In this document: one piece after another, positions 28,210-38,789 of the stretch
How the letters are laid out: the number at the start of each line of letters is the position of its first letter
Position numbering within the stretch: the first letter of the stretch is position 1
Source of the DNA: Kiloniella litopenaei
GTDB taxonomy: Bacteria > Pseudomonadota > Alphaproteobacteria > Kiloniellales > Kiloniellaceae
Reading direction: 5' to 3'
Assembly: GCF_000982415.1 (NCBI RefSeq)
Contig: NZ_LANI01000004.1
Location: 62,001-126,000 of the forward strand
Length of the DNA: 64,000 nucleotides
The notes under the pieces: model-generated
What the model was told of the DNA's origin: nothing
Database searches by the model: none
Seen by the model: the letters and a program-made list of their open reading frames with translations, nothing else
Program-made: the position numbers and the translations under genes

Positions 28210-31200
28210 GTGCGTGATCTCGAAAATCAAAAAATCAAAAAATTGCTGGTTGCTAATCGCAGCGAGATTGCTATTCGCATATTCAGGGCGGCAACTGAAC
28301 TTGGTATTGAAACCGTTGCAATCTATTCAAATGAAGATCGTTTTGCCTTGCATCGTTTTAAAGCGGATGAGAGTTATCTGGTTGGTGAAGGGCAGGGACC
28401 TGTTCAGGCCTATCTGGGTATTGACGATATTCTGAGGGTTGCGAAAGAAGCCGGCGTTGACGCCATTCATCCCGGTTATGGATTTTTGTCTGAAAACCCT
28501 GAATTTGCTGATGCTTGTAAGGCAGCGGGTATCATCTTTGTCGGTCCGACCGGGGATACAATGCGCAGTCTTGGGAACAAGGTATCAGCCCGAAATCTGG
28601 CCGTAAAAGCGGGGGCACCTGTGATGCCAGCCACTGATGCTCTTCCCCAGGATGATAACGAAATTACAAAGATGGCGGCAGCAGTCGGATATCCCTCGAT
28701 GACCAAAGCAAGTTGGGGCGGCGGTGGTCGCGGTATGCGGGTTATTGAAACTGCCGAAGAATTGCTGGAACAAGTTGATGCCGCGCGCAGGGAATCTCTG
28801 GCGGCCTTTGGCAGTGATGAAGTCTATCTTGAAAAGCTGGTTCGTCGGGCGCGTCACGTTGAGGTGCAGATTATCGGGGATAGTCATGGAAATGCAGTTC
28901 ATCTTTTTGAACGTGACTGTTCTGTCCAACGCCGCAATCAAAAGGTCGTTGAACGTGCGCCTGCTCCCTATCTGAGTGATGAGCAACGCCAAGCGTTTTG
29001 TGATGCGGCACTGGCCATTGCCAGAACAGCAAATTATGGCAATGCAGGTACTGTTGAGTTCCTGATGGATATGGACACTGAGGAATTCTATTTTATCGAA
29101 GTCAATCCAAGAGTTCAGGTCGAGCATACGGTAACGGAAACAGTAACGGGAATTGATATTGTTCAATCCCAGATAAAAATTGCTGCCGGTGGTAAAATTG
29201 GTGATGCCTCTTCCGGTGTTCCTGTACAGGAAGATATCAAGCTTAACGGGAATGCAATTCAATGTCGTGTGACCACGGAAGATCCGGAAAATAACTTCAT
29301 CCCTGATTACGGTAAAATCCTGGCATATAGAGGCGCGACAGGTTTTGGTATTCGTCTTGATGGGGGAACGGCCTTTTCCGGTGCTGTTGTAACCCGTCAC
29401 TATGATTCTCTGCTTGAAAAGGTAACTGCGTGGGGCGGAACACCTGATGAAGCGATTGCGCGTATGGATCGCGCGCTCAGAGAGTTCAGGATCCGGGGCG
29501 TTTCCACCAACCTGACATTCCTTGAAAATGTCTTGTCCCACCCGAAATTCCGTGGGGGGGAATATACAACCAAGTTTATCGATGATACCCCGGAACTGTT
29601 CCACATGCCCAAGAGACGGGACAGGGCGTCAAGACTGTTGCGCTTCATTGGCGATGTGATGGTTAACGGTAACGATGAAGTTGCCGGGCGTGTGCATCCG
29701 GAAAATCCACATGTTGCACGCCTTCCTGTAATATCGGGTGACAAGGTTCCGGACGGGGCCAAACAGATTCTGGACCAAAAAGGGCCAGAGGCTGTTGCGA
29801 AATGGATCAAGGAAGAAAAATGCCTGCTGGTTACGGATACGACCTTCCGGGATGCGCATCAGTCTTTGCTCGCAACCAGGGTTCGAACCAGTGATCTTAC
29901 TTCTATTGCGCCCTATTACGCGGAAAATCTGAGCAACCTCTTTTCTATGGAATGCTGGGGTGGGGCGACCTTTGATGTATCCATGCGATTCCTGAAGGAA
30001 TGCCCCTGGGAGCGTCTGGAGAAGTTAAGGGCGACAATGCCTAATCTGCTGACACAGATGCTGCTTCGGGCCTCTAACGGTGTTGGTTATACTAACTACC
30101 CGGATAACGTTGTGAAGTATTTCGTAAAGCAGTCGGCAGATGCGGGAATGGATGTATTCCGTGTCTTTGACAGCCTGAACTGGGTTGAAAATATGCGGGT
30201 TGCTATGGATGCCGTTTGTGAAACTGGGAAGATCTGTGAAGCGGCGATTTGTTATACCGGGGATATTTTAGACCCCGCGCGGCCGAAATATGACCTGAAA
30301 TACTATGTGAATATGGCGAAAGAGCTGGAAGCTGCTGGCGCACATATCCTGTGTATTAAGGATATGGCGGGTCTTTTGAAACCAGCGGCAGCCAAAATTC
30401 TGATCAAGGCTCTGAAAGATGAAGTTGGTTTGCCTATTCACTTCCACACACACGATACCAGTGGTATTTCTGCGGCCACCGTAATTGCTGCGGCTGAAGC
30501 GGGTGTGGACGTGGTTGATGCCTGTATTGATTCCATGAGTGGCCTGACATCTCAGCCAAGTCTTGGTTCTATTGCAGCGGCACTTCGCAATACAGAGCGA
30601 GATACAGGTTTGAACGATGCTTCTCTTCAGGAGCTTTCCAGCTATTGGGAACAGGTGAGAGCAAACTATATTGGTTTTGAAAGTGACATCAAAAGCGGCA
30701 CGTCAGATGTATATCATCACGAAATGCCGGGGGGGCAGTATACCAACCTTCGCCAACAAGCCAGATCACTTGGTATTGAAGAACGGTGGCCGGAAGTCTC
30801 CAAAGCCTATGCCAATGTGAATGACATGTTTGGTGATATTGTCAAGGTGACACCATCTTCCAAGGTTGTGGGGGATATGGCTTTGATGATGGTAACCAGC
30901 GATCTGTCCCGTGCCGATGTAGAAAACCCCGATAAAGAAATCGCCTTTCCAGAATCGGTTGTTTCTTTTTTCAAAGGGGATTTGGGGCAGCCAGTCGGCG
31001 GGTTCCCTGCTGCACTACAGGCGAAGGTGCTTAAAGACGAAATCGCGATTACGGATCGTCCGGGATCTTTAATGCCTGCGGCTGATCTGGATGCTGAACG
31101 AGCCGAAGCCGAGAAAAAAGTAGAGCGTGCGATTAGCGATTATGAATTCGCGTCCTACTTGATGTACCCTCAGGTCTTTATTGACTTTGCCTTGCATCAG

Positions 31201-31668
31201 CGAAACTTTGGACGGGTGTCCGTTTTGCCTACGCCAGCATTTTTCTATGGCATGGATGTTGGGGAAGAGCTTTCTGTTCATATTGATCAGGGGAAAACCC
31301 TTATTATTCGTTTTCGGGCGATCAGTGATCCCGATGATGAAGGTGTTCGCACTGTTTTCTTTGAACTCAATGGTCAACCTCGAAATGTAAAGGTTCTCGA
31401 TCGTAGTCGCGCTTCTGCCAAAGAGGCACATCCAAAGGCTGATTCAGGCAATGCTGATCACTTGGGAGCGCCTATGCCCGGTTTGATCGTTACGGTATCT
31501 GTTAGTAAAGGCGATCAGGTTGAACAGGGGGATGTATTGATGTCCATCGAGGCTATGAAGATGCAAACCTCTGTACTTGCTGAAAAGTCGGGTACAGTAA
31601 GCAAGATCCTTGTAACACCGGGATCAAAAGTCGAAACCAAGGACTTGCTGGCGATTATTGAAGGTTAA
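28210..31668 (+). CDS. pyc: Pyruvate carboxylase
   Basis: A 1152-residue single-chain enzyme: biotin carboxylase (residues 1-460, ATP-grasp with KASWGGGGRGMRV), carboxyltransferase (about 540-830, TFRDAHQSLLATRVR and metal-site HFHTHDTSG), tetramerisation domain and C-terminal biotinyl domain. The biotin lysine is K1117 in EAMKM. It replenishes oxaloacetate from pyruvate, useful during growth on acetyl-CoA-yielding substrates or gluconeogenesis. Start is GTG at 28210 after AAGGGG. It is a single-gene unit with its own terminator, and it lies about 5 kb from the biotin genes that make its cofactor. Confidence 0.97.
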   Translation: MRDLENQKIKKLLVANRSEIAIRIFRAATELGIETVAIYSNEDRFALHRFKADESYLVGEGQGPVQAYLGIDDILRVAKEAGVDAIHPGYGFLSENPEFADACKAAGIIFVGPTGDTMRSLGNKVSARNLAVKAGAPVMPATDALPQDDNEITKMAAAVGYPSMTKASWGGGGRGMRVIETAEELLEQVDAARRESLAAFGSDEVYLEKLVRRARHVEVQIIGDSHGNAVHLFERDCSVQRRNQKVVERAPAPYLSDEQRQAFCDAALAIARTANYGNAGTVEFLMDMDTEEFYFIEVNPRVQVEHTVTETVTGIDIVQSQIKIAAGGKIGDASSGVPVQEDIKLNGNAIQCRVTTEDPENNFIPDYGKILAYRGATGFGIRLDGGTAFSGAVVTRHYDSLLEKVTAWGGTPDEAIARMDRALREFRIRGVSTNLTFLENVLSHPKFRGGEYTTKFIDDTPELFHMPKRRDRASRLLRFIGDVMVNGNDEVAGRVHPENPHVARLPVISGDKVPDGAKQILDQKGPEAVAKWIKEEKCLLVTDTTFRDAHQSLLATRVRTSDLTSIAPYYAENLSNLFSMECWGGATFDVSMRFLKECPWERLEKLRATMPNLLTQMLLRASNGVGYTNYPDNVVKYFVKQSADAGMDVFRVFDSLNWVENMRVAMDAVCETGKICEAAICYTGDILDPARPKYDLKYYVNMAKELEAAGAHILCIKDMAGLLKPAAAKILIKALKDEVGLPIHFHTHDTSGISAATVIAAAEAGVDVVDACIDSMSGLTSQPSLGSIAAALRNTERDTGLNDASLQELSSYWEQVRANYIGFESDIKSGTSDVYHHEMPGGQYTNLRQQARSLGIEERWPEVSKAYANVNDMFGDIVKVTPSSKVVGDMALMMVTSDLSRADVENPDKEIAFPESVVSFFKGDLGQPVGGFPAALQAKVLKDEIAITDRPGSLMPAADLDAERAEAEKKVERAISDYEFASYLMYPQVFIDFALHQRNFGRVSVLPTPAFFYGMDVGEELSVHIDQGKTLIIRFRAISDPDDEGVRTVFFELNGQPRNVKVLDRSRASAKEAHPKADSGNADHLGAPMPGLIVTVSVSKGDQVEQGDVLMSIEAMKMQTSVLAEKSGTVSKILVTPGSKVETKDLLAIIEG

Positions 31669-31670
31669 AT

Positions 31671-31708
31671 AAAATAGCCTCACTCACAAATATGAGTGAG
31701 GCTATTTT
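31671..31708. terminator. Bidirectional terminator between pyc and thiE
   Basis: A 16-bp stem AAAATAGCCTCACTCA/TGAGTGAGGCTATTTT with a six-base loop has A/T tracts on both sides and lies between convergent genes. Confidence 0.9.
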
Positions 31709-31715
31709 TCGAAAG

Positions 31716-32327
31716 CTAATCTATGTCGAGTTGTGATGCGCTTAGCTCAAGCCACTCCTGAAGGCGCTCTTCAGGACTATCGTTATAGAGAACGTCTGTA
31801 ACAACACAGATAATATCGGCACCTGCTGCATAGATATCTGGTGCGCGTTCGACGGTCAGTCCACCGATTGCGACAAGAGGAGTGTCGCCAACCATCTCTT
31901 TCCATCGGCTCACGTTTTCTGCGCCTTGTGGTGCCCAATGCATTTTTTTCAAGATTGTTGGGTAGACTGGGCCCAGTGCAACATATTCCGGGTCGAGATC
32001 AAGAGCGCGTTCCAATTCACCTTCGTCATGTGTGCTGATGCCAAGTTTTAAGCCTGCGCTTCGAATAGCACCAATATCTGCGTCGTCCAGATCTTCCTGA
32101 CCTAGATGAATAAAGTCACACCCAAGTTCAATTGCGAGTTCCCAATAGTCATTGATGATTAACTGCGCGCCATACTCATGGCACTGTTCCTGCGCATAGC
32201 TAATTTGCTCTCTGAGTTGTTCTTCAGACGCATCTTTTATACGGAGCTGAACGAGCTTAAGTCCCAGAGGCAAAAATCTTGGCAACCACTTGGCATCATC
32301 GACGATTTGATAAAAGGGATTAAGCAT
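31716..32327 (-). CDS. thiE: Thiamine phosphate synthase
   Basis: A 203-residue TIM-barrel enzyme joining HMP-PP and thiazole phosphate. Start is ATG 32327 ([11 protein letters not shown]); the frame extends into thiG but that part has no homology-like sequence. Signatures include [29 protein letters not shown] and a C-terminal phosphate loop region [20 protein letters not shown]. It overlaps the end of thiG by 8 bp and is the last gene of thiOSGE. Confidence 0.93.
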   Translation of the reverse strand: MLNPFYQIVDDAKWLPRFLPLGLKLVQLRIKDASEEQLREQISYAQEQCHEYGAQLIINDYWELAIELGCDFIHLGQEDLDDADIGAIRSAGLKLGISTHDEGELERALDLDPEYVALGPVYPTILKKMHWAPQGAENVSRWKEMVGDTPLVAIGGLTVERAPDIYAAGADIICVVTDVLYNDSPEERLQEWLELSASQLDID

Positions 32328-33114
32328 GATCTTGATTCCAGAAAGGTAGCCCGGCAACCGGGGTTGATGGGGCGGCCATGTCGCGCTTTTCAATGGGGTC
32401 GGCCTGATAACACTGCAGACCACTTTCAATGGCAAGGGCAAAGGCCTTGGCCATAAGAACGGGATCTCCGGCTTTTGCAACAGCTGTATTTAACAAAACG
32501 GCATCATAACCGAGCTCCATCGCGGCGGCGGCATGGGATGGCAAGCCGATGCCAGCGTCAACAATCAATGGAATATTGGGGAAGTGTGCCCGCAATGACC
32601 TCAGTCCATAGATATTGTTGAGGCCCCGTCCGCTGCCAATAGGGGCTCCCCAGGGCATTAATATTTCGCACCCTGCTGAGATGAGCTTTTCTGCAACAAC
32701 GAGATCTTCGGTTGTGTAGGGAAAAACCTGAAAGCCGTCTTCGCTCAGAATACGTGCAGCCTCGACCAGGCCAAAAACATCGGGTTGGAGGCTGTCATCT
32801 TCGCCGATAACTTCCAGCTTTACCCATGGCGTTTCGAATATCTCTCGTGCCATGTGCGCAGTGGTAACAGCTTCCTTGACACTTTTACACCCAGCAGTAT
32901 TGGGCAGTACTTTTGCGCCACTATCCTTGATAAAGGACCAGAAGTTTTGCCCGGCTTGTTCTGTGCCGGACTCTCTGCGCAATGAAACCGTGACGATTTC
33001 TGCTTTGGAGGCTTTGATGGCTTCGAGCATTATCGCCGGTGAGGGGTAAAGAGCCGTGCCGATCAGGAGCCGGGAAGATATTTCATCGTCATAAAACTTA
33101 ATCGTCATTCTCAA
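32320..33114 (-). CDS. thiG: Thiazole synthase
   Basis: A 264-residue TIM-barrel protein forming the thiazole ring from DXP, ThiS thiocarboxylate and dehydroglycine. Typical segments are [46 protein letters not shown] and [17 protein letters not shown]. The start overlaps the thiS stop (ATGA). Dehydroglycine would come from ThiO, encoded two genes upstream, as expected for an aerobic pathway without ThiH. Confidence 0.95.
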   Translation of the reverse strand: MRMTIKFYDDEISSRLLIGTALYPSPAIMLEAIKASKAEIVTVSLRRESGTEQAGQNFWSFIKDSGAKVLPNTAGCKSVKEAVTTAHMAREIFETPWVKLEVIGEDDSLQPDVFGLVEAARILSEDGFQVFPYTTEDLVVAEKLISAGCEILMPWGAPIGSGRGLNNIYGLRSLRAHFPNIPLIVDAGIGLPSHAAAAMELGYDAVLLNTAVAKAGDPVLMAKAFALAIESGLQCYQADPIEKRDMAAPSTPVAGLPFWNQDHA

Positions 33115-33308
33115 CCTCCCTGCATGGGGGCGACGATCTCTATTTGATCACCGTCGGTAATTTTATGTTCATGACGCATACTGGCTGGTGCAAGGGTGCC
33201 ATTAACGGCTGTGGCAACCTTTGCAGTACCGTATCCCTGTTCTTCCAGTAGCTCGGAAAGTGACGTTGCCTGTGTTGTCATTTCTTGCCCGTTCAATAGA
33301 ATATTCAT
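33111..33308 (-). CDS. thiS: Sulfur carrier protein ThiS
   Basis: A 65-residue ubiquitin-like protein ending in the required Gly-Gly (PMQGG), the site of adenylation and thiocarboxylation. The N-terminus [12 protein letters not shown] and [11 protein letters not shown] segment are typical. It overlaps thiO by one base and thiG by four. No thiF is in the window. Confidence 0.93.
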   Translation of the reverse strand: MNILLNGQEMTTQATSLSELLEEQGYGTAKVATAVNGTLAPASMRHEHKITDGDQIEIVAPMQGG

Positions 33309-34333
33309 TACATATTTCCTGTGAAGTGCGCAGGTTCATTGGATTGTTCACTTGTCGTATTGAGACGCAGTACTTGCTCTACCAGTTGTTTTGCCATTGC
33401 CGGCGCTGCCAGATATCCGTGGCGATACATACCATTCAGGTAGGTGGTTTTGCCTCGGTGGATAATACGTGGCAGGTTATCGGGAAAGGCCGGGCGGGCA
33501 TCAACGCCGATTTCAATGATTTCTGCTTCGCCAAAGGCTGGATGTAGCGCATAGGCCGCTGATAGAAGCTCCAGAACTGAGCGGACGGTCGCTCCGGATC
33601 GATTTTCATTTTCGAGCATTGTGGCGCCAACCATAAAAAGACCGTTGTCCCGGGGCACGATATAGAGAGGAATTCTGGGGTGTAACAGGCGTACCGGGCG
33701 AGAGAGTTTTACTTCATTGCTTTTGATCAACAACATTTCGCCTTTTACGCCTCGCAGTTCATCCAGATGATCTTGTGCGGCAAGGCCACGGCAGTCGATG
33801 CGATGATCTGCTTTTGACGGGGCCTCAAGTTCCTGTTTTGAAAAAGAGGTCTGCGTGCAGAACTTAACACCTTTGTTTTTGAGGTGTGTTACCAGTTCAG
33901 GTAATACCTGTCTTGGATCAAAATGCGCTTCGTCAGGATAATAAAGGCCCGTGGTAAATCGGTCTGCAAGATCGGGTTCCAGGGTTGCGATTTGATCCTG
34001 TTTGACCTGTTGCCAATTGTTTGTTCGGCGGCCAAATCGTTTCAGGTCTGGTAAATCTCGGGATGTTGCGACAACCAGTGTTCCCTGTTGTTGATACGAT
34101 GATGTGAATTGCTTCCAGAATTTCATCGATTCCAGACCCAGCTCACCGATCAGAGGTTCGGCGCTTTCCATTTCACACCAAGGGGCTAACATACCGCCAG
34201 CCCACCAGGAACAGCAATTTTCATCAGGTCCGTTACTGGATGAAATGACAGTAACATCACAATTTTTCTCGGCAAAAAATGCGGCGCAGGAAAGGCCGAC
34301 GATCCCCGATCCAATAATTTCTATCGATGGCAT
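33308..34333 (-). CDS. thiO: Glycine oxidase ThiO
   Basis: A 341-residue FAD-dependent oxidase of the DAO family, oxidising glycine to the imine used by ThiG. N-terminal FAD motif IIGSGIVGLSCAAFFAEK; C-terminal TYLNGMYRHGYLAAPA is the usual flavin-contact region. It is the first gene of the thi operon, with a TPP riboswitch in its leader. Confidence 0.92.
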   Translation of the reverse strand: MPSIEIIGSGIVGLSCAAFFAEKNCDVTVISSSNGPDENCCSWWAGGMLAPWCEMESAEPLIGELGLESMKFWKQFTSSYQQQGTLVVATSRDLPDLKRFGRRTNNWQQVKQDQIATLEPDLADRFTTGLYYPDEAHFDPRQVLPELVTHLKNKGVKFCTQTSFSKQELEAPSKADHRIDCRGLAAQDHLDELRGVKGEMLLIKSNEVKLSRPVRLLHPRIPLYIVPRDNGLFMVGATMLENENRSGATVRSVLELLSAAYALHPAFGEAEIIEIGVDARPAFPDNLPRIIHRGKTTYLNGMYRHGYLAAPAMAKQLVEQVLRLNTTSEQSNEPAHFTGNM

Positions 34334-34479
34334 TACCGAACTCTCTGAACTGGTGGTACGTGAACAAAGGTTAGGCTATGTTGGTTTGTGCCATTGCGAT
34401 ATTTCATATCGTTTCCTTGGTAAGACAAGAACTATTAAAATCCAGGAAAAGGCATTTGGGGGAATGGAGCTCAAGTAAC

Positions 34480-34580
34480 TCGAAATCCTTTCCCTTCGCC
34501 GGAATAACCCGGATCAGGTTCAAAGAATCCCGCACAGTACCAGTGCAATCTCAGCCCTTTACTAAGGGCACCCCTAGGAA
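34480..34580 (-). ncRNA. TPP riboswitch (THI element)
   Basis: Read on the minus strand, conserved THI-box blocks appear in order: GGGGTGCCC, GGGCTGAGA (broken by a P3 stem AGTAAAGG region), TTTGAACCTGATCCGGGTTA and TCCGGCGAAGGGAA. It lies about 150 bases upstream of thiO in the same orientation. It should lower expression of thiOSGE when thiamine pyrophosphate is abundant. The rest of 34334-34822 holds no gene. Confidence 0.95.
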
Positions 34581-34709
34581 ACTAAAGTTTATAAAAGATA
34601 GAGCTTCAAGAGACAAGCAAGTTACGGTTGGATCCAAGATATTTTGTAGGATGGTATCAAAAGCAGTGTTATGGGTTATTGTATGTAAGGGGGATTTATT
34701 GAGCCAAGA

Positions 34710-34723
34710 TTGATATGAATCAA
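34710..34723 (+). promoter_or_regulatory. FNR/Anr-type box upstream of napE
   Basis: TTGATATGAATCAA is a perfect TTGAT-N4-ATCAA palindrome, ending about 100 bp before the napE start. The same kind of box precedes napD, indicating shared oxygen-responsive control. Confidence 0.85.
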
Positions 34724-34822
34724 AACTCTTTTTATCTTTGGGTGTATTATATAACCTGATTTAAAGTTTTCGTGCGTCTGCAAAGACGTTTTCTCAAACG
34801 CTGTTAACCAGAGGGATGTAAC

Positions 34823-34993
34823 GTGCAAGAAACTCCAACTGCAACACATGAGAAAACCAAGACACAAGAAGTGTCATTGTTCATGTTTTTAGCCGCGGGT
34901 CTTATTCCTGCGCTTACCATTGCCCTGGTCGGTGCCTATGGGTTTTCGATCTGGATGTATCAGATTTTTGTGTCAGGCCCGCCAACTCAGTAA
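34823..34993 (+). CDS. napE: Periplasmic nitrate reductase small membrane protein NapE
   Basis: A 56-residue protein starting at GTG 34823 (GAGGG upstream). A polar head (QETPTATHEKTKTQEVS) is followed by one membrane helix (LFMFLAAGLIPALTIALVGA) and a short tail ending PPTQ. This fits the NapE/TorE family. NapE is an accessory of Nap with unclear function. It usually starts the nap operon, but here it stands on the opposite strand, convergent with napC. The last codons and stop are repeated imperfectly in tandem (34982-35001 and 35002-35021). Confidence 0.85.
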   Translation: MQETPTATHEKTKTQEVSLFMFLAAGLIPALTIALVGAYGFSIWMYQIFVSGPPTQ

Positions 34994-35040
34994 ATGGCCC
35001 TCCAATTCAGTAAATGGGTAGTGGTCATTCTGATCTTGTA

Positions 35041-35073
35041 AAAAAACTCAGGTGTTTTCATCTGAGTTTTTTT
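35041..35073. terminator. Terminator downstream of napE
   Basis: AAAAAACTCAG pairs with CTGAGTTTTTT across a short loop, with seven T after it. It ends napE transcripts and may also catch read-through from napC. Confidence 0.85.
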
Positions 35074-35105
35074 GTGCCCGGTTTATGTATAAAAAGTTTC
35101 CGTAT

Positions 35106-35137
35106 AAAAAAACGGGCCGTTAAAAGGCCCGTTTTTT
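35106..35137. terminator. Terminator downstream of napC
   Basis: A stem of ACGGGCC/GGCCCGT with A/T tracts on both sides lies 28 bp from the napC stop. It is functional in either direction. Confidence 0.88.
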
Positions 35138-35164
35138 AAGAATGTATTTATTGTTGGTTGTGTC

Positions 35165-35776
35165 TTATTCCCAACCTTCAACACCAGTCATATCGGGTAA
35201 CTCGTGTGCGATACCTTTGTGACAATCAATACAGGTTTTTTCACCGGTAAAGAGGAACGTCTGGTGCGCTTCGGCAGCACGGGTTGACTGGACAGTGATA
35301 TCCATTGATTCTGTTGAGTGACAGTTCCGGCATTCCAATGAGTTGTTGGCTTTCAGGCGATCCCATTCATGCCCGGCAAGGCGTCTGCGTTCAGCCTGAA
35401 ACTTTTCACGGGTGTTGATAGTACCAAACAGCTTGCCCCATACTTCTTTGGATGCCTGCATTTTGCGGGATATTTTGTCCGTCCAGTTATGTGGAACGTG
35501 ACAATCCGGGCAGGTTGCGCGTACGCCAGATCTGTTGCTGTAGTGAATGGTTGGTTGCAACTCCACAAAAACGTTGTCGCCCATTTCATGACAGCTGACA
35601 CAGAATTCTTCCGTATTGGTGTATTCCAAGGCGGTGTTGAAACCACCCCAGAACATGACACCGGCAACAAAACCACCAATGGTCAGAAAACCAATTGAAA
35701 GATGCTTGGCTGGGCGATTGGCGCTGGACCAGATCCTGCAAACCAATCCCCAAAGTTTTTTGAAAGGTGTCAACAT
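35165..35776 (-). CDS. napC: Tetraheme cytochrome c NapC
   Basis: A 203-residue NapC/NirT-family quinol dehydrogenase with an N-terminal membrane anchor (about residues 27-47) and a periplasmic domain. The four CXXCH motifs are CVSCH (residues 59-63), CPDCH, CRNCH and CIDCH. It passes electrons from the quinol pool to NapB/NapA. It is the last gene of napDABC, 8 bp after napB. Confidence 0.96.
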   Translation of the reverse strand: MLTPFKKLWGLVCRIWSSANRPAKHLSIGFLTIGGFVAGVMFWGGFNTALEYTNTEEFCVSCHEMGDNVFVELQPTIHYSNRSGVRATCPDCHVPHNWTDKISRKMQASKEVWGKLFGTINTREKFQAERRRLAGHEWDRLKANNSLECRNCHSTESMDITVQSTRAAEAHQTFLFTGEKTCIDCHKGIAHELPDMTGVEGWE

Positions 35777-35784
35777 GGTTTTGC

Positions 35785-36237
35785 CTATTCACCCTTTATG
35801 ATGTCTTCAACGTCAGTGAACTCGTTTTCCACCAGTGGAGGTGCTGTGACTTGAGTAACGTGACATTGATTACAGAAATATCTGCGCGGTGAAACCGTTG
35901 CCAGGACTTGATTGTCCCGGTCCATATAGTGCGTAATGCTCACCATTGGTGCTTGTGATTCACCTGTACGTGTTCTGGCATGGCAGGACATACACTTGTT
36001 TGCATTGAGAGAGATTTCATAATCCCGTGTTTGGTGTGGGATAGTCGGTGGTTGTTCTGGATAGTTCCGAACACGCTTAATATCGTTGTTTTCAACTTTG
36101 TTCATCTTGGGGGCACCTGCTTCAGAAGCGATAGGCTCACCCTGTCTCAACGTTGCTGCGCCGTCAGAAAGTGCAGTTGTACTTGCCAGTGCGATCAGAC
36201 CAAAAGCAGTGGTGATATGTATAAGAAAGCGTTTCAT
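35785..36237 (-). CDS. napB: Diheme cytochrome c NapB
   Basis: A 150-residue periplasmic electron-transfer subunit. I start at ATG 36237 ([13 protein letters not shown]), which gives a clean signal peptide and lies just after the napA stop. The longer frame reaches back into napA. Two heme motifs are present, CMSCH and CNQCH, with the distal His region SITHYMDR between them. It partners NapA. Confidence 0.95.
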   Translation of the reverse strand: MKRFLIHITTAFGLIALASTTALSDGAATLRQGEPIASEAGAPKMNKVENNDIKRVRNYPEQPPTIPHQTRDYEISLNANKCMSCHARTRTGESQAPMVSITHYMDRDNQVLATVSPRRYFCNQCHVTQVTAPPLVENEFTDVEDIIKGE

Positions 36238-36238
36238 T

Positions 36239-38746
36239 TTATGCTCTCCCCGTTGCAACAATTTTAACAGCACATTTTTTAAAGTCTGTTTGTTTGGAAA
36301 GTGGATCGGTTGCATCCAGTGTGACCTTGTTGATCAACTGACTTGCATCGAACCAAGGCACAAAAACCAATCCTTTTGGGGGTTTGTTACGCCCGCGGGT
36401 TTCTACCCGGGTTACCATTTCACCACGTCTAGAGATTACTTTCACCTCTTGGCCGCGTCTCAGGTCTCGGCTTTTGGCATCCTCGGGGTGCATAAAGACA
36501 ACTGCGTCCGGGAAAGCTTTGTAAAGTTCTGGAACGCGTTGTGTCATGGAACCGGAATGCCAATGTTCTAGGACACGACCGGTTGATAACCACAGATCAT
36601 ACTCATCATCCGGGCTTTCTGCGGCTGGTTCGTAGGGGAGGGCAAAGATAATAGCGCGCCCGTCCGGCTTGCCGTAGAAGTCATAATCACTACCGGGTTT
36701 GGCGTAAGGGTCTGATCCTTCCTTGAAGCGCCATTTGGTTTCTTTGCCATCTACAACAGGCCATCTGAGGCCACGTTCTTTGTGATAGGTATCAAATGGA
36801 GCCAGATCATGAGCATGACCGCGCCCGAAAGAAGCGTACTCTTCGAAAAGGCCCTTTTGCACATAGAAGCCAAAGTCATTTGATTCCTGATTGGCATAGT
36901 CTTTGTGCGTTTGTTCCAATGGATACTTATCGACAGATCCATTTTTGTAGAGGACCTCGTAAAGTGTTTTACCCTTGTATTCCGGGTTCTCTTTTAGAAC
37001 GTCGGCAGGCCACACTTCATCCGTGGTGAAGCGTTTAGAGAATTCCATTAGCTGCCACAGATCAGAGCGTGCCTCGCCGGGAGCATCAACAAGCTGGTGC
37101 CAGAACTGTGTTCTACGCTCTGCATTACCATAGGCACCTTCTTTTTCTACCCACATCGCTGTTGGTAAAATAAGATCAGCTGCTTCAGCAGTGACTGTTG
37201 GGTAGGGGTCAGAAACGACAATGAAGTTTTCCGGGTTGCGATAACCGGGATAGCCTTCTTCATTGAGGTTCGGTGCCGCTTGCATGTTGTTGTTACACAT
37301 TACCCAATAGGCATTGAGCTTGCCGTCTTTGAGCATGCGGTTTTGTAAAACTGCATGATAACCTGGTTTGGGTGGAATAACACCGGCCGGGATTTTCCAG
37401 ATTTTCTCTGCAATAGCCCGGTGTTTCGGGTTTTTAACAACCATATCTGCAGGAAGACGGTGCGCAAAGGTCCCAACTTCGCGGGCTGTACCACAGGCAG
37501 AGGGCTGGCCGGTCAGAGAGAAAGGGGAGTTTCCTGGGGTAGAGATTTTACCAACAAGCAGGTGGATGTTGTAAATCAGGTTGTTACACCAGACACCACG
37601 CGTGTGTTGGTTTACACCCATGGTCCAGAAAGAAACCACTTTACGATCAGGATCGGCATAAAGTTCAGCTAGCTCGATCAGGTGTTGTTCGGAAACGCCA
37701 GAAAGTTTGGATACCTTTTCGACAGTGTAGTCGGCAACAAAGGCTTTGAACTCTTCAAAGTTCATTTCGGAAGAACCGCCCGCTTTATCAGCGTTCTTCG
37801 CTTTCTTTTGCAATTCATGCTCTGGACGCAAACCATAGCCGATATCATCATTACCACGACGGAAGTTCACGTGTTTTGAGACAAAATCTTGGTTTACCTT
37901 GCCGTTCTGGATGATGTAGTTGGCAATGAAGTTGAGAATTGCCAGATCAGTCTGTGGTGTGAAGATCATTGGAATGTCTGCAAGATCATAACAACGGTGT
38001 TCATAGGTAGAAAGAACAGCAACTTTGGTGGTTTCTGGTGCGCTCAGGCGACGGTCTGTGACCCGTGTCCAGAGGATGGGGTGCATCTCTGCCATATTAG
38101 AGCCCCAGAGAACAAAGGTGTCTGTTGCTTCGATGTCATCGTAACATCCCATTGGTTCATCAATACCAAAGGTACGCATGAACCCCCCAACCGCAGAGGC
38201 CATACAGTGACGTGCGTTTGGATCAATGTTGTTTGAGGCAAAGCCGGCTTTCATTAACTTGGAAGCTGCATAACCTTCCCAAACGGTCCATTGACCAGAC
38301 CCGAACATACCAACAGCAGTTGGGCCTTTTTCTTTGATGGCAGATTTAAATTTGTCTGCCATGGTATCAAAGGCAAGGTCCCAGGATACTGGCGTGAATT
38401 CGCCTTCTTTATGATATTTACCGTCTTTCATGCGAAGAAGCGGTGTTTTAAGGCGATCTTTCCCGTACATGATTTTGGACAGGAAATACCCTTTCACACA
38501 GTTCAAGCCGCGGTTGACTTCTGCTTTAACGTCGCCGTGTGTTGCAACAACTTTACCTTCTTTTGTCCCAACCATAACACTACAGCCTGTACCGCAGAAA
38601 CGGCAGGGAGCTTTGGACCAGGTTAATGCTGTTTTTGAGCTTTCTGTGAGCAGGTTGCTTGCGGCGCTCGGTGCGGTCATTCCTGCAACACCGGCGGCGA
38701 CAGCAACGGCGTTCGCCTTGATATAGTCACGTCTTGATAACTTCAT
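36239..38746 (-). CDS. napA: Periplasmic nitrate reductase catalytic subunit NapA
   Basis: An 835-residue molybdoenzyme reducing nitrate to nitrite. Twin-arginine leader SRRDYIKA at residues 4-11, then the [4Fe-4S] cluster [10 protein letters not shown] with the fourth Cys in LNCVKGYF. The Mo-bis-MGD ligand Cys is in [10 protein letters not shown]. Length is as expected. NapD, encoded upstream, binds the Tat leader. The napB start lies 1 bp beyond the napA stop, so they are translationally linked. Confidence 0.97.
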   Translation of the reverse strand: MKLSRRDYIKANAVAVAAGVAGMTAPSAASNLLTESSKTALTWSKAPCRFCGTGCSVMVGTKEGKVVATHGDVKAEVNRGLNCVKGYFLSKIMYGKDRLKTPLLRMKDGKYHKEGEFTPVSWDLAFDTMADKFKSAIKEKGPTAVGMFGSGQWTVWEGYAASKLMKAGFASNNIDPNARHCMASAVGGFMRTFGIDEPMGCYDDIEATDTFVLWGSNMAEMHPILWTRVTDRRLSAPETTKVAVLSTYEHRCYDLADIPMIFTPQTDLAILNFIANYIIQNGKVNQDFVSKHVNFRRGNDDIGYGLRPEHELQKKAKNADKAGGSSEMNFEEFKAFVADYTVEKVSKLSGVSEQHLIELAELYADPDRKVVSFWTMGVNQHTRGVWCNNLIYNIHLLVGKISTPGNSPFSLTGQPSACGTAREVGTFAHRLPADMVVKNPKHRAIAEKIWKIPAGVIPPKPGYHAVLQNRMLKDGKLNAYWVMCNNNMQAAPNLNEEGYPGYRNPENFIVVSDPYPTVTAEAADLILPTAMWVEKEGAYGNAERRTQFWHQLVDAPGEARSDLWQLMEFSKRFTTDEVWPADVLKENPEYKGKTLYEVLYKNGSVDKYPLEQTHKDYANQESNDFGFYVQKGLFEEYASFGRGHAHDLAPFDTYHKERGLRWPVVDGKETKWRFKEGSDPYAKPGSDYDFYGKPDGRAIIFALPYEPAAESPDDEYDLWLSTGRVLEHWHSGSMTQRVPELYKAFPDAVVFMHPEDAKSRDLRRGQEVKVISRRGEMVTRVETRGRNKPPKGLVFVPWFDASQLINKVTLDATDPLSKQTDFKKCAVKIVATGRA

Positions 38747-38789
38747 GACATCGGTTCCTCAGTTAATCTGTTGAATTTCAGATTTAATT

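Noticed and set aside
28585-29604. 339-codon minus-strand open frame inside pyc
   Set aside because: Antisense shadow of the strongly conserved biotin carboxylase domain.
32328-32480. Longer N-terminus for thiE
   Set aside because: The extension lies wholly within thiG and reads as Pro-rich out-of-frame sequence; ATG 32327 gives the normal ThiE start.
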